This document shows positions 33,542 to 42,383 of a stretch of DNA of 64,000 nucleotides, in pieces (the stretch's first letter is position 1; each line of letters begins with the position of its first letter). The DNA is from Bradyrhizobium sp. Y36. Lineage in GTDB: Bacteria > Pseudomonadota > Alphaproteobacteria > Rhizobiales > Xanthobacteraceae. Position numbers and translations under genes: made by a program. A model generated the notes under the pieces. The model ran no database searches and was not told the origin of the DNA. It saw only the letters and a list, made by a program, of their open reading frames with translations. The DNA lies in assembly GCF_002531575.1 (NCBI RefSeq), contig NZ_NWTI01000018.1, positions 120,073 to 184,072 on the forward strand, given 5' to 3'.

Positions 33542-34702
33542 TCAGCGCATGCCGGCTGCGGTGGCGGCGATGGCCGGCCGGGGGCTTGACCGGTCCGGTC
33601 CCGTCGTCGTCAGGCGATGCGCCAGGTCCTGCGCGCGCCGCTCGATCAGATGCCAGGTCGCGCGTGCGACGAGATAGCTCAGCGCGGCGGTGATGACATA
33701 GGCGACGAGCAGCGAGATCAAGCCGTCCGCGAGCGGCCAGAGCCGACGCAGGCCATGGATCACCGCGAAGTGTGACAGGTACATCGAATAGGAATTGCGG
33801 CCGAGAGCCTCCAGGGGCTGGAAGCGGAGGGCTAGCTTGATGCAACCGACGACCAGTGCGCCGAGCACGAGGTTGATCATGAGATAGTTGAATTCATGCG
33901 AGCCGGTGGCGCGGTCGGCGATGAAGGACAGCGCGATGAAGACGGCGTAGATTGCACCGTCCGACCTGGCAAATCCGTCGCGCAGCGAGAAGAACAGCGC
34001 GCATCCGATCAGGAACACCGGCAGCTGGTTCAGGAAGCTGATGTGCAGCGTGGTCCAGACGAAGGCCTCGTGGCCGGGGCCGTAATAGGCCGAGAACAGT
34101 GCGAAGGCCCACGGCTTGAACAGGCCGACATTGACGAGATGCAGCGCGATGGCAAGCGCGAGATAGAGATGGCGACGCGATCCGAACGCGGTGATCAGGA
34201 GCGGGAAGACGAGATAGAAGGTCATCTCCGCCGCGATCGACCAGTCGCCGGGCACCACGCTGTTGACGCTGTCCGGCCAGAAGCCGTGCAGGAACGTTGC
34301 GGTGAGGATCACTTGAAGCGGCCCGATGCCGCCAGGCGCGTTGTCGCTCGGCCCGGTGCCGTTGATGGCGAGGTAGACCGGGATCGCGAGCCAGAACAGC
34401 GGCGCGATGCGCAAGGTGCGGCGGATGTAGAACTTGCGGGTCGGATTCGTCTCGCCGCTGCGCTGCGTCCACATCAGGCACATCGTCATGGCACTGACGA
34501 AGTAGAACACGTTGACGCCGGTCCAGCCGCACATGAAGGCGTAATCGACGGCGTGGATGTTCGACGGAAAGGATTGCGAGACGTGGATCGCCATGACGCC
34601 GGCGATGGCGAGACCGCGCAGAACGTCGAGCGTGTGCGAACGAGCGAACGGAGCTGTGTCCTGTCCGGTTCGACCGGCAGCCAACCGGGTCTGCCCCTGC
34701 AT
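33542..34702 (-). CDS. Acyltransferase-3 family membrane protein
   Basis: A 386-residue multi-pass protein. It has HTLDVLRGLAIAGVMAIHVSQSFP, FYFVSAMTMCLMW, FYIRRTLRIAPLFWLAI, DWSIAAEMTFYLVFPLLI and NSYSMYLSHFAVIHGL. The ATG at 34702 has GGAG about 8 nt ahead and is preferred to the TTG at 34741. It stands outside the compact EPS block but is the same kind of protein as four enzymes within it and may act on the same polymer or on a different glycan. Confidence 0.87.
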   Translation of the reverse strand: MQGQTRLAAGRTGQDTAPFARSHTLDVLRGLAIAGVMAIHVSQSFPSNIHAVDYAFMCGWTGVNVFYFVSAMTMCLMWTQRSGETNPTRKFYIRRTLRIAPLFWLAIPVYLAINGTGPSDNAPGGIGPLQVILTATFLHGFWPDSVNSVVPGDWSIAAEMTFYLVFPLLITAFGSRRHLYLALAIALHLVNVGLFKPWAFALFSAYYGPGHEAFVWTTLHISFLNQLPVFLIGCALFFSLRDGFARSDGAIYAVFIALSFIADRATGSHEFNYLMINLVLGALVVGCIKLALRFQPLEALGRNSYSMYLSHFAVIHGLRRLWPLADGLISLLVAYVITAALSYLVARATWHLIERRAQDLAHRLTTTGPDRSSPRPAIAATAAGMR

Positions 34703-34930
34703 CACACCTGCTCCGTGGTTCTTATTGTGCTGGCGGGACAATAGAGGCGCGGCCGCGCTTTCCGAAGCCGAAGGCCTTTTTTACCTTAACCAGGCCTTGT
34801 GTCCGAAATCGAATGTGCGGGATCGATGGCCAGGGAGCGGCCCATGGCCGCCGCAGAGGCCGTCCGGATCATTGATGCACGGAATGAGAATTGTGGGCCA
34901 ATTCATACTTAATGCGTCAAGGGCATGAGC

Positions 34931-34964
34931 AATATTGTTTGCGCGTCGCAACGCGCCTAATATT
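34931..34964. promoter_or_regulatory. Extended palindrome upstream of the OmpR-type regulator
   Basis: Inner arms GCGCGT (34941-34946) and ACGCGC (34951-34956) are flanked by two AATATT hexamers (34931-34936, 34959-34964). It ends 32 bp before the GTG start at 34997, so it overlaps the expected promoter or leader and may be an autoregulatory operator. Confidence 0.5.
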
Positions 34965-34996
34965 CCGGCGGCTACTATCGGGGGCTCGAACAAGTC

Positions 34997-35812
34997 GTGA
35001 ATGTACGTTCACATGACAGCGCGTTGCGCAGCGGCTTGAATATGCAGGTCGGGCCGCAGGCAAACAGGACACCCAAGACCTTGGTCGATTCCGCTCTTCG
35101 GGAAGTGCGTCCCGCCGGCCGCGAGCGGCTGATCGTCGTCGAGGACGACCCGGTGACGCGGACCATGCTGGTCGGCTATTTCAGCGAGAACAATTTCGAC
35201 GTGGTCGGCGCCGGCTCCTGCGCGGAATGCCGCCAGGCACTGCGTGCCCGCACCGATCTCGTCTTTCTCGACCTGCAACTGCCCGACGGCGACGGCTTCG
35301 AGCTCGCCAAGGAGATCCAGGCGACCAGCAACGCGGGCATCATCTTCGTGACGCGTCGCGACACCGACGTCGACCGCATCCTCGGCCTCGAAATCGCAGG
35401 CGACCACTACGTCACCAAACCGATCAATCTGCGCGACCTGCTCGCGCGCGCACGCAGCGTGCTGCGGCGGCGATCGATCGACCGCAAGGCGGCGCGCAAC
35501 CACAATTCGATCGCCTTCGGCGACTGGATCATCGACCTGACGCGGCGCGAATTGCTCGGCAGCGACGGCAAGCCGGTGGCGCTGACGCGCGCCGAGTTCG
35601 ATCTGCTCGCGGCGCTCGTCGGCGCCGACGGACGGCCGCTGAGCCGCGACTATCTGATCGAGGTCGTGAGCAACCGCCAAGCCGAGGTCGACATCCGCAC
35701 GGTCGACGCGCTGGTCGCGCGGCTGCGCCGCAAGCTCGTCGGCAGTGGCACGCCCGTGATCGCAACCGTAACCGGCGTCGGCTACAAGCTTGCGCTCAGC
35801 GAGCGACTGTAG
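34997..35812 (+). CDS. OmpR-family two-component response regulator
   Basis: A 271-residue protein. After a 40-residue N-terminal extension the receiver domain has LIVVEDDPVTR, the phospho-acceptor Asp in LVFLDLQLPDGDGFEL, a Thr in FVTRRDT and the conserved Lys in YVTKPI. The C-terminal winged-helix domain (about residues 165-268) includes LTRAEFDLLAALV and VDIRTVDALVARLRRKL with VTGVGYKL, as in OmpR/TorR. The start is GTG at 34997; an internal ATG at 35042 would shorten the extension. No histidine kinase gene is adjacent, so it is an orphan regulator. Confidence 0.88.
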   Translation: MNVRSHDSALRSGLNMQVGPQANRTPKTLVDSALREVRPAGRERLIVVEDDPVTRTMLVGYFSENNFDVVGAGSCAECRQALRARTDLVFLDLQLPDGDGFELAKEIQATSNAGIIFVTRRDTDVDRILGLEIAGDHYVTKPINLRDLLARARSVLRRRSIDRKAARNHNSIAFGDWIIDLTRRELLGSDGKPVALTRAEFDLLAALVGADGRPLSRDYLIEVVSNRQAEVDIRTVDALVARLRRKLVGSGTPVIATVTGVGYKLALSERL

Positions 35813-35840
35813 GACAACATCCGGACCCGAAGGGCCGCGT

Positions 35841-35945
35841 TAGAGCGTTTTCGAGCGAAGTGGGTACCGGTTCGCGTCAAGAAAACGCGTCAAAACAAGA
35901 GTCTAGAGCCCCGTTCCGATTCCATCGGAACGGAAAAGGCTCTAG
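35841..35945. repeat. Bradyrhizobium-type intergenic palindromic repeat
   Basis: A 105-bp element between the regulator and the transglycosylase. It starts TAGAGCGTTTTCGAGCGAAG and contains a perfect 10-bp inverted repeat, CCGTTCCGAT (35911-35920) / ATCGGAACGG (35924-35933), bracketed by TAGAGCC and GGCTCTA. I recognise this sequence type from memory as a high-copy intergenic repeat of Bradyrhizobium and relatives. Confidence 0.75.
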
Positions 35946-36016
35946 CGCAAGGCGTGCAGCGGTTTTCCGAGAAGATCATGCTCAAGCAATAGCGGCCGGC
36001 GTCGGCCGCATCGTTT

Positions 36017-36823
36017 TCAGCGCGACGCGACGCGCTTCCATCGCGCTGCGATGCGAGCCTTGATCTGGCTGACCTTGGCCTCGTGGGCGGCCCAATAGGC
36101 GCGGCTGGCGGCGGCGGTCCCCTGACGATAGCGGGCATAGACGGCTTTGGGCTGGACGGAGACCTTCGGCCGGATCATCGGTTTGGCGGGAGCCGCTGCC
36201 ACCGCAACAGCCGCAGCCGGCGGTGCCGGTTCGGGAGCTGCCGCAGCTTCGGTCGACAACGCCTTCGAATTCATGGCGGCAAGTCGGTTGCGGGCCCGGT
36301 TGCAATAGACCTGCGACCGCGCGGTCATTGCCTCCTCGCCATGGCCGGCCCGGTATTTCATCAGGGCGCGGCAGATGTCCCCGCCGGCCAGCCGCCAGGC
36401 CTGGCTGAGATAAAGCACCCCGTAGTGGATGTTGATGTCGGGCTCGGCAAGTTCCGCTTCGCTGCCCCGGAAGCCCAGCATCGCCGCCGTCTCGGGCCGC
36501 ACCTGCATCAGGCCGATCTCGCCAACGTTGCCGATGACAGCCGAATTGTAGCCGCTTTCGACGAAGACGACGGCTTCGGCGATATCGGCCGGTAGATTGG
36601 TGCGGGCGGTTTCGCGCTCGATGATCTTCCGGATCAAGGCCCGGGACGACGGCGTTTCGCCGGCGCCGAGTTCCGTGCCGCCGCCGGGGATCGCCGATGT
36701 CACGCGCGGCTCGTCCGGGGCGCTGTCCTCGGCATGGGCGCAGAGCGGCGCCGACAACAACAGGACGAGTGCCACGTGTCGCCACGTCGCGCCCGGATGA
36801 AGGCCTGTTCGATCCCACAGCAT
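36017..36823 (-). CDS. Periplasmic lytic transglycosylase (SLT domain)
   Basis: A 268-residue protein with an N-terminal signal (ATWRHVALVLLLSAPLCAHA). The SLT domain covers about residues 60-175: LPADIAEAVVFVESGYNSAVIG carries the catalytic Glu in VESGYN, followed by GEIGLMQVRPETA and INIHYGVLYLSQ. It cleaves peptidoglycan between N-acetylmuramic acid and N-acetylglucosamine. The C-terminal third is Ala/Pro-rich and then basic and could contact the wall. I prefer the ATG at 36823; 36853 is an alternative. Confidence 0.85.
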   Translation of the reverse strand: MLWDRTGLHPGATWRHVALVLLLSAPLCAHAEDSAPDEPRVTSAIPGGGTELGAGETPSSRALIRKIIERETARTNLPADIAEAVVFVESGYNSAVIGNVGEIGLMQVRPETAAMLGFRGSEAELAEPDINIHYGVLYLSQAWRLAGGDICRALMKYRAGHGEEAMTARSQVYCNRARNRLAAMNSKALSTEAAAAPEPAPPAAAVAVAAAPAKPMIRPKVSVQPKAVYARYRQGTAAASRAYWAAHEAKVSQIKARIAARWKRVASR

Positions 36824-36865
36824 GCGTTCGTCATAGATCGCCCGAGTTAACAAACGGCTCCGCGG

Positions 36866-38002
36866 CTAGCGGGCGCGGGCGCTTTGATCGGTGGATGTCG
36901 CTTGCGAAGGCCCGGCGAGGCGGTCGTCGATCGCATAGAGCGTGCAGGTCGGCGACCATTTCATGCAGGCCGCCAGCGAGTCACGCTGGGCCTCGTCGAC
37001 CGTGACGCGTCCGGCTCGCCAGCCGTAGCCGCCGTTCGGCGACACCGCGAAAGCCTTGTGCGGCAGCGTGCTGGCGAGATAGCGCGTGAACTCGGCCCGC
37101 GCAGCCTCGTTGAGCTGGCGCGGTGGCGGCAGCGGATCGGGCAGACCAAGAAGGTCGCGGCCGATGAGGCCGCGCTCGCGCAGGAAGGTGTCGACATAGG
37201 GCGTCCATTGCGGACGGCTCGTCACCGAATACAGGTAGTGGCCGTCATCGCCGAAGGGCGGCGCCGCGATGAATGTCGCGTTGCCGCCAGCGGCGCGAAA
37301 TCCGTCATGGAGGCGGCGCGCGAGATCGGGGCCGAAATAGGAATCGTTGGTCGCGTAGACCCACAACGTGGGCACGCGCGAGGTCTTGCCGAAGGTGGCG
37401 AAGGCCTGCACCAGTCCATCCTGATTGCAGACATCGTCATCGTCGCGCGAGCCGCGGCCGCCGGCGAAGTTGATCGCAGCGACGAGGCCGGGCGGCGCCT
37501 GCGCCGTGAGTGCGATCGTCGCCAGCCCGCCGGCGGAATGGCCGGCCGCGATCATGCCTGATGTCGTGACGTCGGCCCGGCGCGCCATCGCGTCGATCGC
37601 CGCGCGCAGATCGGCCACCGCGACCGCCGCCGCCGGCAAGTAGGCCGCCTTCGCGCAACCGCCGACGCTGTCGACGCGGCCGCCGGGCGAGGTGCCGTAG
37701 CCGCGCCGCATCAGGATCAGCGCCGCAAAGCCCCGCCGGGCATATTCGAGCGCGATGCCGTAATATCGGTGCGCGGACATGGTGGCGCGGTCATCGAAGC
37801 TGCGCGGCGAGCCATGGCTGAGCAGCGCGAGCGGATAGCGCTTTGCGCCCGCCGGGCGGACCAGAAAGGCCTCCAGCCCCTGCGGCCCGGCTTCCGCCAT
37901 GGGGATGCGCAGATCCTCGGTGTAGAATTCCGCCGCGCGCGCCGGCGCACCCGCCGCAATGAGACCAGCGATCAGCAGAAGCAGCTTGCGCGACAGAGCC
38001 AT
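36866..38002 (-). CDS. Exported alpha/beta-hydrolase (dienelactone hydrolase-like)
   Basis: A 378-residue protein with a signal peptide (LLLLIAGLIAAGAPARAA). The alpha/beta-hydrolase core has SHGSPRSFDD, the nucleophile elbow GHSAGG, an acid candidate in WVYATNDSYFGPD and a His in FGDDGHYLY. The C-terminal 100 residues form a separate Cys-containing region (CMKWSPTCTLYAID). It is predicted to be a periplasmic esterase or peptidase-like hydrolase; the substrate is unknown. Similar proteins with signal peptides are frequent in Bradyrhizobium. Confidence 0.8.
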   Translation of the reverse strand: MALSRKLLLLIAGLIAAGAPARAAEFYTEDLRIPMAEAGPQGLEAFLVRPAGAKRYPLALLSHGSPRSFDDRATMSAHRYYGIALEYARRGFAALILMRRGYGTSPGGRVDSVGGCAKAAYLPAAAVAVADLRAAIDAMARRADVTTSGMIAAGHSAGGLATIALTAQAPPGLVAAINFAGGRGSRDDDDVCNQDGLVQAFATFGKTSRVPTLWVYATNDSYFGPDLARRLHDGFRAAGGNATFIAAPPFGDDGHYLYSVTSRPQWTPYVDTFLRERGLIGRDLLGLPDPLPPPRQLNEAARAEFTRYLASTLPHKAFAVSPNGGYGWRAGRVTVDEAQRDSLAACMKWSPTCTLYAIDDRLAGPSQATSTDQSARAR

Positions 38003-38197
38003 GGGACGATTCGACGAGCCTCGATGGCGGCAAGCATAGCATGATCTCCTTATTTGACCGTGAACCCCGCGGCCCTCGCGGGGGTCCTCGGGATGACGGG
38101 ACGGGCGCCGGCTGTTTCGCTCTCTGTCAACCCATCTCCCCGAAAATATTCCACTTTACCGAAATTCGGTTTTGACGTATGTGTCGCTCATCCCGGC

Positions 38198-38777
38198 TCA
38201 CTCAAGAGGGGCGATCATGGTGTCGTCATTTTCGCGAGCCGGGCTTGCGGTGGACGCGGCAGCGTCGGCACGAGATGGGGCGGGCAGGGCGGGTAGTCCC
38301 TGTGAGCCCGATCCCCGCGTGCGGACGAACGGCGCTGTCAGGCTTCGTCTCGCTCGTAAGTTTCCGGCTTCGTCGACAGAGCCGGAAAAACTGCGGCGAT
38401 AGGGCGGGCCGCGCGTACGGCAAAACCGTGTGGTCCTGGCCGTCGTTGCTACGGTCAAGCCTTTCGCGAAGATGTGCGCGAGCCCAACCGGGCAGACGGC
38501 ATCGTCAATTCGCGGGGCGAGGGAGGCCAGAGGAAAGTTCGGCTCCCGGGAGAGCACGGCATAAGCCGTCCGACCATCGCGCAGGGAAGGCCGCGTGATC
38601 GGCACCACCTGTATGCTGCTGTGCGGTTCCTTCTGCGTGCGCATTTCGCGCAGCGGACCGCGGGTGCGAGCCGGCACCCGGTCTTCCCTGTGCCCTCTTG
38701 GCTAAGAGGGCGATCAGATCAAGCAAAGCTCGGGCGAAACAAGCCGCGAGGCCGCGAAGCCATGCCCTCAGCCACAC
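38198..38777. repeat. Dispersed Bradyrhizobium intergenic sequence (remnant)
   Basis: A GC-rich, non-coding-looking segment whose minus-strand conceptual translation (VVPITRPSLRDGRTAYAVLS...) I recognise from memory as a sequence found again and again, often misannotated as a hypothetical protein, in Bradyrhizobium and Rhodopseudomonas intergenic regions. The boundaries are approximate. A self-search of the genome would settle copy number. Confidence 0.5.
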
Positions 38778-38782
38778 ATTCG

Positions 38783-38886
38783 GTGTCGTCGCCCGCGAAG
38801 GCGGGCGATCCTGTATTCCAGAGGCCGCAGTGATTGAGCCGATAAGCCGCGGTGTACTGGATTCCCCGCCTTCGCGGGGAATGACA
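38783..38886. repeat. Inverted-repeat element, copy 1 (upstream of pgm)
   Basis: A 104-bp element with ends GCCCGCGAAGGCGGGC and CCCCGCCTTCGCGGGG, and inner TACTGGATTCC. The same plan recurs at 41102-41207 just after pgm, and a fragment of its leading edge recurs at 63907-63925. Confidence 0.75.
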
Positions 38887-38921
38887 GTGTCAGGTGGAGG
38901 AGCAGATCGCCGCCCCATGCT

Positions 38922-39231
38922 CCGTCATTGCGAGGAGCCCTTGCGACGAAGTCTGTCAGCCGAGCTGCGTGCCACAAGCTCGATGTCGTAGGGTGGGCAA
39001 AGCGCAAGCGTGCCCACGCCTTTGTTGCTTATCGATGGAGATCGTGGGCACGGCGCTTTGCGCCTTTGCCCACCCTACGGCGCTGCGGCCTCATACGCCG
39101 TCCGCTACAATATTGCGAAGCAATTTTGCGCTGGTAATGAAGCAATCCAGAAACCCGCAGCGGAAAGACCCTGGATTGCTTCCGTCTTCGCCAAGGCTTC
39201 GGCGGACAAGTCGCTCCGCTCGCAATGACGG
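38922..39231. repeat. REP-like element with a nested second palindrome
   Basis: The left end CCGTCATTGCGAGGAGC (from 38922) and the right end GCTCGCAATGACGG (39218-39231) are inverted. An internal 11-bp inverted repeat AAGCAATCCAG (39140-39150) / CTGGATTGCTT (39171-39181) lies in the right half. The block is interrupted by the 38987-39079 palindrome. Confidence 0.65.
38987..39079. repeat. GTAGGGTGGGC-type palindromic repeat
   Basis: A 93-bp imperfect palindrome. The left arm begins CGTAGGGTGGGCAAAGCGC and the right arm ends GCCTTTGCCCACCCTACG. I know this from memory as a very frequent intergenic repeat in Bradyrhizobium. It sits inside the element 38922-39231. Confidence 0.75.
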
Positions 39232-39402
39232 GGAGAGAGCGCGGGCCACCCAGCTCTCGACGGAATTTCCTCGGGTCCCGTCCCGCTCCGGTCATCCCCC
39301 AGGGAACGCCGCCCCCGTCGCCTGTGTTGTGCCCTTGGCGAAGGCCCGGCCGATGCTATGGTGCTCCGCTATCTCGGTTACGACAGAACGAGGACTTTAC
39401 CA

Positions 39403-41049
39403 GTGGCTGATGTTCATCCCGGTGCGGGCAAGCAAGCTTCGCCCGACGCGCTCACCAATATTCCGCGGCTGGTGACGGCTTATTTCGCCGGCAAGCCCGA
39501 TGCCGCGGATCCCGCGCAGCGCGTGGCGTTCGGCACCTCCGGCCATCGTGGCACCTCGTTCAAGAATACCTTCAACGAGGGCCATATCCTCGCGACCACG
39601 CAGGCCATCTGTGACTACAGACACGAAAAAGGGCTGACCGGTCCGCTCTTCATCGGCATCGACACCCACGCGCTGGCCGAGCCGGCGCTCGCGAGCGCCG
39701 TGGAGGTGTTCGCGGCCAACGGCGTCGACATCATGATCGACAAGGACGGCGGCTACACGCCGACGCCTGTCATCTCGCACGCGATCCTCACCCATAACAA
39801 GGGCCGCACCAGCGGCCTTGCCGATGGCGTCGTCATCACGCCCTCGCACAATCCCCCCGAGGATGGCGGCTACAAATACAATCCGCCGCATGGCGGTCCC
39901 GCCGACACCGACGTCACAGGCGTCGTCGAGAAGCGCGCCAATGCCTACCTCGCCGACAATCTCAAGGGCGTGAAGCGCATGGACTATGCGAAGGCGCGCA
40001 AGTCTTCGAACGTCCACGCCTATGACTTCGTCACGCCCTACGTTGCCGATCTCGGCGACGTCGTCGATCTCGAGCTGGTCAAATCCGCCGGCATCAAGAT
40101 CGGCATCGATCCGCTTGGCGGCGCCGCCGTGCACTACTGGCATCCCATCATCGATCGCTACGGCCTGAAGGCGACGGTGGTGAACGAGGCGATCGACCCG
40201 ACGTTCCGCTTCATGACGGTGGATTGGGATGGCAAGATCCGCATGGACTGCTCCTCGCCCTATGCGATGGCGAGCCTGATCGGGATGCGCGACCGCTTCG
40301 ACGTCGCCTTTGCCAACGACACCGACGCCGACCGCCATGGCATCGTGACGCGGTCCGGCGGCCTGATGAATCCGAATCATTATCTGGCGACCGCGATCTC
40401 GTATCTGTTCGCGCACCGCCCGAACTGGAGCAGGGATGCCGCGATCGGCAAGACCGTGGTGTCGAGCTCGATCATCGACCGCGTCGCCAAGAAGCTCGGC
40501 CGCAAGCTGGTCGAGACCCCGGTCGGCTTCAAATGGTTCGTCGATGGCCTCCTCACCGGCGGTTTCGGCTTCGGCGGCGAGGAGAGTGCAGGGGCCTCGT
40601 TCCTGCGCCGCGACGGCACGGTGTGGTCGACCGACAAGGACGGCGTCATCCTCGGCCTGTTGGCCGCCGAGATCATGGCCAAGACCGGCCGCGATCCCAG
40701 CCAACTGTTTGCCGATCTCACCGCCGAGTTCGGCGTGCCGCACTACGCCCGTATCGACGTCGCCGCGACCGGGCCGCAGAAGAACATCTTGAAGTCTGTC
40801 ACGCCCGAGCAGCTCGGCTTCAAGGACCTCGCCGGCGACCCGGTCCGCTCAACCCTCAGCAAGGCGCCCGGCAACGGCCAGCCGTTCGGCGGCATCAAGG
40901 TCGAGACCGATTTCGGCTGGTTCGCGGCGCGGCCGTCCGGCACCGAAGACGTCTACAAGATCTACGCCGAAAGTTTCCGCAGCACCGAGCACCTGAAGCG
41001 GATTCAAGAAGAAGCCCAGGCCGGACTGGCGAAAGTGTTCGGGGCGTAG
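39403..41049 (+). CDS. pgm: Phosphoglucomutase (alpha-D-glucose phosphate-specific)
   Basis: A 548-residue enzyme interconverting glucose-6-phosphate and glucose-1-phosphate. It has FGTSGHRGTSFKNTFNEGHI near the N-terminus, the phosphoserine loop VITPSHNPPEDGGYKYNPP, the metal-binding DTDADRHG, the sugar-binding GGEESAGASFLR and the phosphate-binding ARPSGTEDVYKIY. The length equals the E. coli-type enzyme (546) when starting at the GTG at 39403, which has GAGG upstream; the ATG at 39358 would add 15 odd residues. Glucose-1-phosphate feeds UDP-glucose for EPS. Repeat elements lie on both sides. Confidence 0.95.
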   Translation: MADVHPGAGKQASPDALTNIPRLVTAYFAGKPDAADPAQRVAFGTSGHRGTSFKNTFNEGHILATTQAICDYRHEKGLTGPLFIGIDTHALAEPALASAVEVFAANGVDIMIDKDGGYTPTPVISHAILTHNKGRTSGLADGVVITPSHNPPEDGGYKYNPPHGGPADTDVTGVVEKRANAYLADNLKGVKRMDYAKARKSSNVHAYDFVTPYVADLGDVVDLELVKSAGIKIGIDPLGGAAVHYWHPIIDRYGLKATVVNEAIDPTFRFMTVDWDGKIRMDCSSPYAMASLIGMRDRFDVAFANDTDADRHGIVTRSGGLMNPNHYLATAISYLFAHRPNWSRDAAIGKTVVSSSIIDRVAKKLGRKLVETPVGFKWFVDGLLTGGFGFGGEESAGASFLRRDGTVWSTDKDGVILGLLAAEIMAKTGRDPSQLFADLTAEFGVPHYARIDVAATGPQKNILKSVTPEQLGFKDLAGDPVRSTLSKAPGNGQPFGGIKVETDFGWFAARPSGTEDVYKIYAESFRSTEHLKRIQEEAQAGLAKVFGA

Positions 41050-41101
41050 CTGCCGGCGCCGCTCTCACTGCTCCTCCAAGGAAGGGGCGCCGTATCAAAA
41101 G

Positions 41102-41207
41102 GTGTCATCACCCGCGAAAGCGGGTGATCCAGTACGCCGCGGCGGAAGTTGTGTGCACTCAATATCTGCCGCGGAGTACTGGATTCCCCGCCTTCGCGGG
41201 GAATGAG
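41102..41207. repeat. Inverted-repeat element, copy 2 (downstream of pgm)
   Basis: Same plan as 38783-38886: CCCGCGAAAGCGGGTGATCC at the left, TACTGGATTCC and CCCCGCCTTCGCGGGG at the right. About 106 bp and able to fold into one long hairpin. It may act as a transcription end for pgm. Confidence 0.75.
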
Positions 41208-41214
41208 GATGCAT

Positions 41215-41302
41215 TTGTGTATACATACAACGATTTTATGGTATTATAATACGCATTCTTTGGCCTTGAATCTCTCAAGCCCTCGTTTATTGTATACATA
41301 AC
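41215..41302 (+). promoter_or_regulatory. vanA promoter with two operator-like sites
   Basis: A consensus -10 box TATAAT stands at 41245-41250. Two related palindromes flank it: TTGTGTATACATACAA (41215-41230, over the expected -35) and TTGTATACATAAC (about 41290-41302, in the leader), sharing the core GTATACATA. The arrangement suits repression by the GntR-family regulator encoded in the same operon (42384). Distance from the second site to the vanA ATG is about 30 bp. Confidence 0.65.
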
Positions 41303-41330
41303 GCATACATAAGCCGTGGGAGTGAGACCG

Positions 41331-42380
41331 ATGCCAAAGCCCTTCCCGATGAACGCCTGGTACGCCGCCGCCTGGGACGCCGACGTGAAGCCGGCGCTGC
41401 TGCCGCGGACGATCTGCGGCAAGCATGTCGTGATGTATCGCAAGGCCGACGGCTCGGTGGCCGCGCTCGAGGACGCCTGCTGGCATCGCCTGGTGCCGCT
41501 GTCCAAGGGGCGGCTGGAGGGCGACACCGTGGTCTGCGGCTATCACGGTCTGAAGTTCAACGCGCAGGGCCGCTGCACCTTCATGCCCTCGCAGGAGACC
41601 ATCAACCCGTCGGCCTGCGTGCGCTCCTATCCCGTGGTCGAGCGCCACCGCTTCATCTGGCTCTGGATGGGCGATCCCGCGCTGGCCGATCCCGCCCTCG
41701 TCCCCGACATGCACTGGAATCACGATCCGGCCTGGGCGGGCGACGGCAAGACCATCCACGTCAAATGCGACTATCGCCTCGTGCTCGACAATCTCATGGA
41801 CCTCACCCATGAGACCTTCGTGCACGGCTCCTCGATCGGCAATGACGCCGTCACGGAAGCGCCGTTCGACGTCACCCATGGCGAGAAGACGGTCACGGTG
41901 ACGCGCTGGATGCGGAACATCGAGCCGCCGCCGTTCTGGGCCAAGCAGCTCGGCAAGTCCGGCCTGGTCGACCGCTGGCAGATCATCCGTTTCGAAGCAC
42001 CGTGCACCATCGCGATCGACGTCGGCGTGGCGCCGACAGGCACCGGTGCGCCGGAGGGCGACCGCTCGCAGGGCGTCAACGGCTTCGTGCTCAACACCAT
42101 CACGCCCGAGACCGAGAAGACCTGCCACTATTTCTGGGCCTTCGTGCGCAACTACCAGCTCGGCGAGCAGCGCATCACCAGCGAGATCCGCGAGGGCGTC
42201 TCCGGCATCTTCCACGAGGATGAACTGATCCTGGAGGCGCAGCAGCGCGCCATGGACGAGAATCCCGATCGCATCTTCTACAACCTCAACATCGATGCCG
42301 GCGCGATGTGGACGCGCAAGCTGATCGACAGGATGGTGGCGAAAGAAAACGGGCCGCAGCGCCTTCAGGCCGCGGAGTAG
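41331..42380 (+). CDS. vanA: Vanillate O-demethylase oxygenase subunit
   Basis: A 349-residue Rieske oxygenase that turns vanillate into protocatechuate and formaldehyde. The Rieske cluster ligands are in DACWHRL and VCGYHGL (Cys-x-His ... Cys-x2-His). The mononuclear iron site is in the DNLMDLTHETFVHG region (His-x4-His). Length and the opening PFPMNAWYAAAWD match VanA. It is followed after 3 nt by the GntR regulator and then by the reductase vanB, a complete vanillate module. The nearby VanR-like sites predict induction by vanillate. Confidence 0.9.
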   Translation: MPKPFPMNAWYAAAWDADVKPALLPRTICGKHVVMYRKADGSVAALEDACWHRLVPLSKGRLEGDTVVCGYHGLKFNAQGRCTFMPSQETINPSACVRSYPVVERHRFIWLWMGDPALADPALVPDMHWNHDPAWAGDGKTIHVKCDYRLVLDNLMDLTHETFVHGSSIGNDAVTEAPFDVTHGEKTVTVTRWMRNIEPPPFWAKQLGKSGLVDRWQIIRFEAPCTIAIDVGVAPTGTGAPEGDRSQGVNGFVLNTITPETEKTCHYFWAFVRNYQLGEQRITSEIREGVSGIFHEDELILEAQQRAMDENPDRIFYNLNIDAGAMWTRKLIDRMVAKENGPQRLQAAE

Positions 42381-42383
42381 ATC

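Larger units (their letters stand above)
38003..39402. other. 1.4-kb gene-free stretch filled with intergenic repeats
   Basis: No frame here looks like a real gene. Apart from short unique pieces it is made of at least four classes of repeat, listed separately: a long dispersed segment (about 38198-38777), an inverted-repeat element (38783-38886), and a REP-like element bounded by CCGTCATTGCGAGGA and its complement (38922-39231) with a second palindrome (38987-39079) nested inside it. The last 170 bp presumably hold the pgm promoter. Confidence 0.7.

Noticed and set aside
38198..38677. 159-codon minus-strand hypothetical protein
   Set aside because: The sequence is a dispersed intergenic repeat known to be misannotated as protein; no start signal and no domain.
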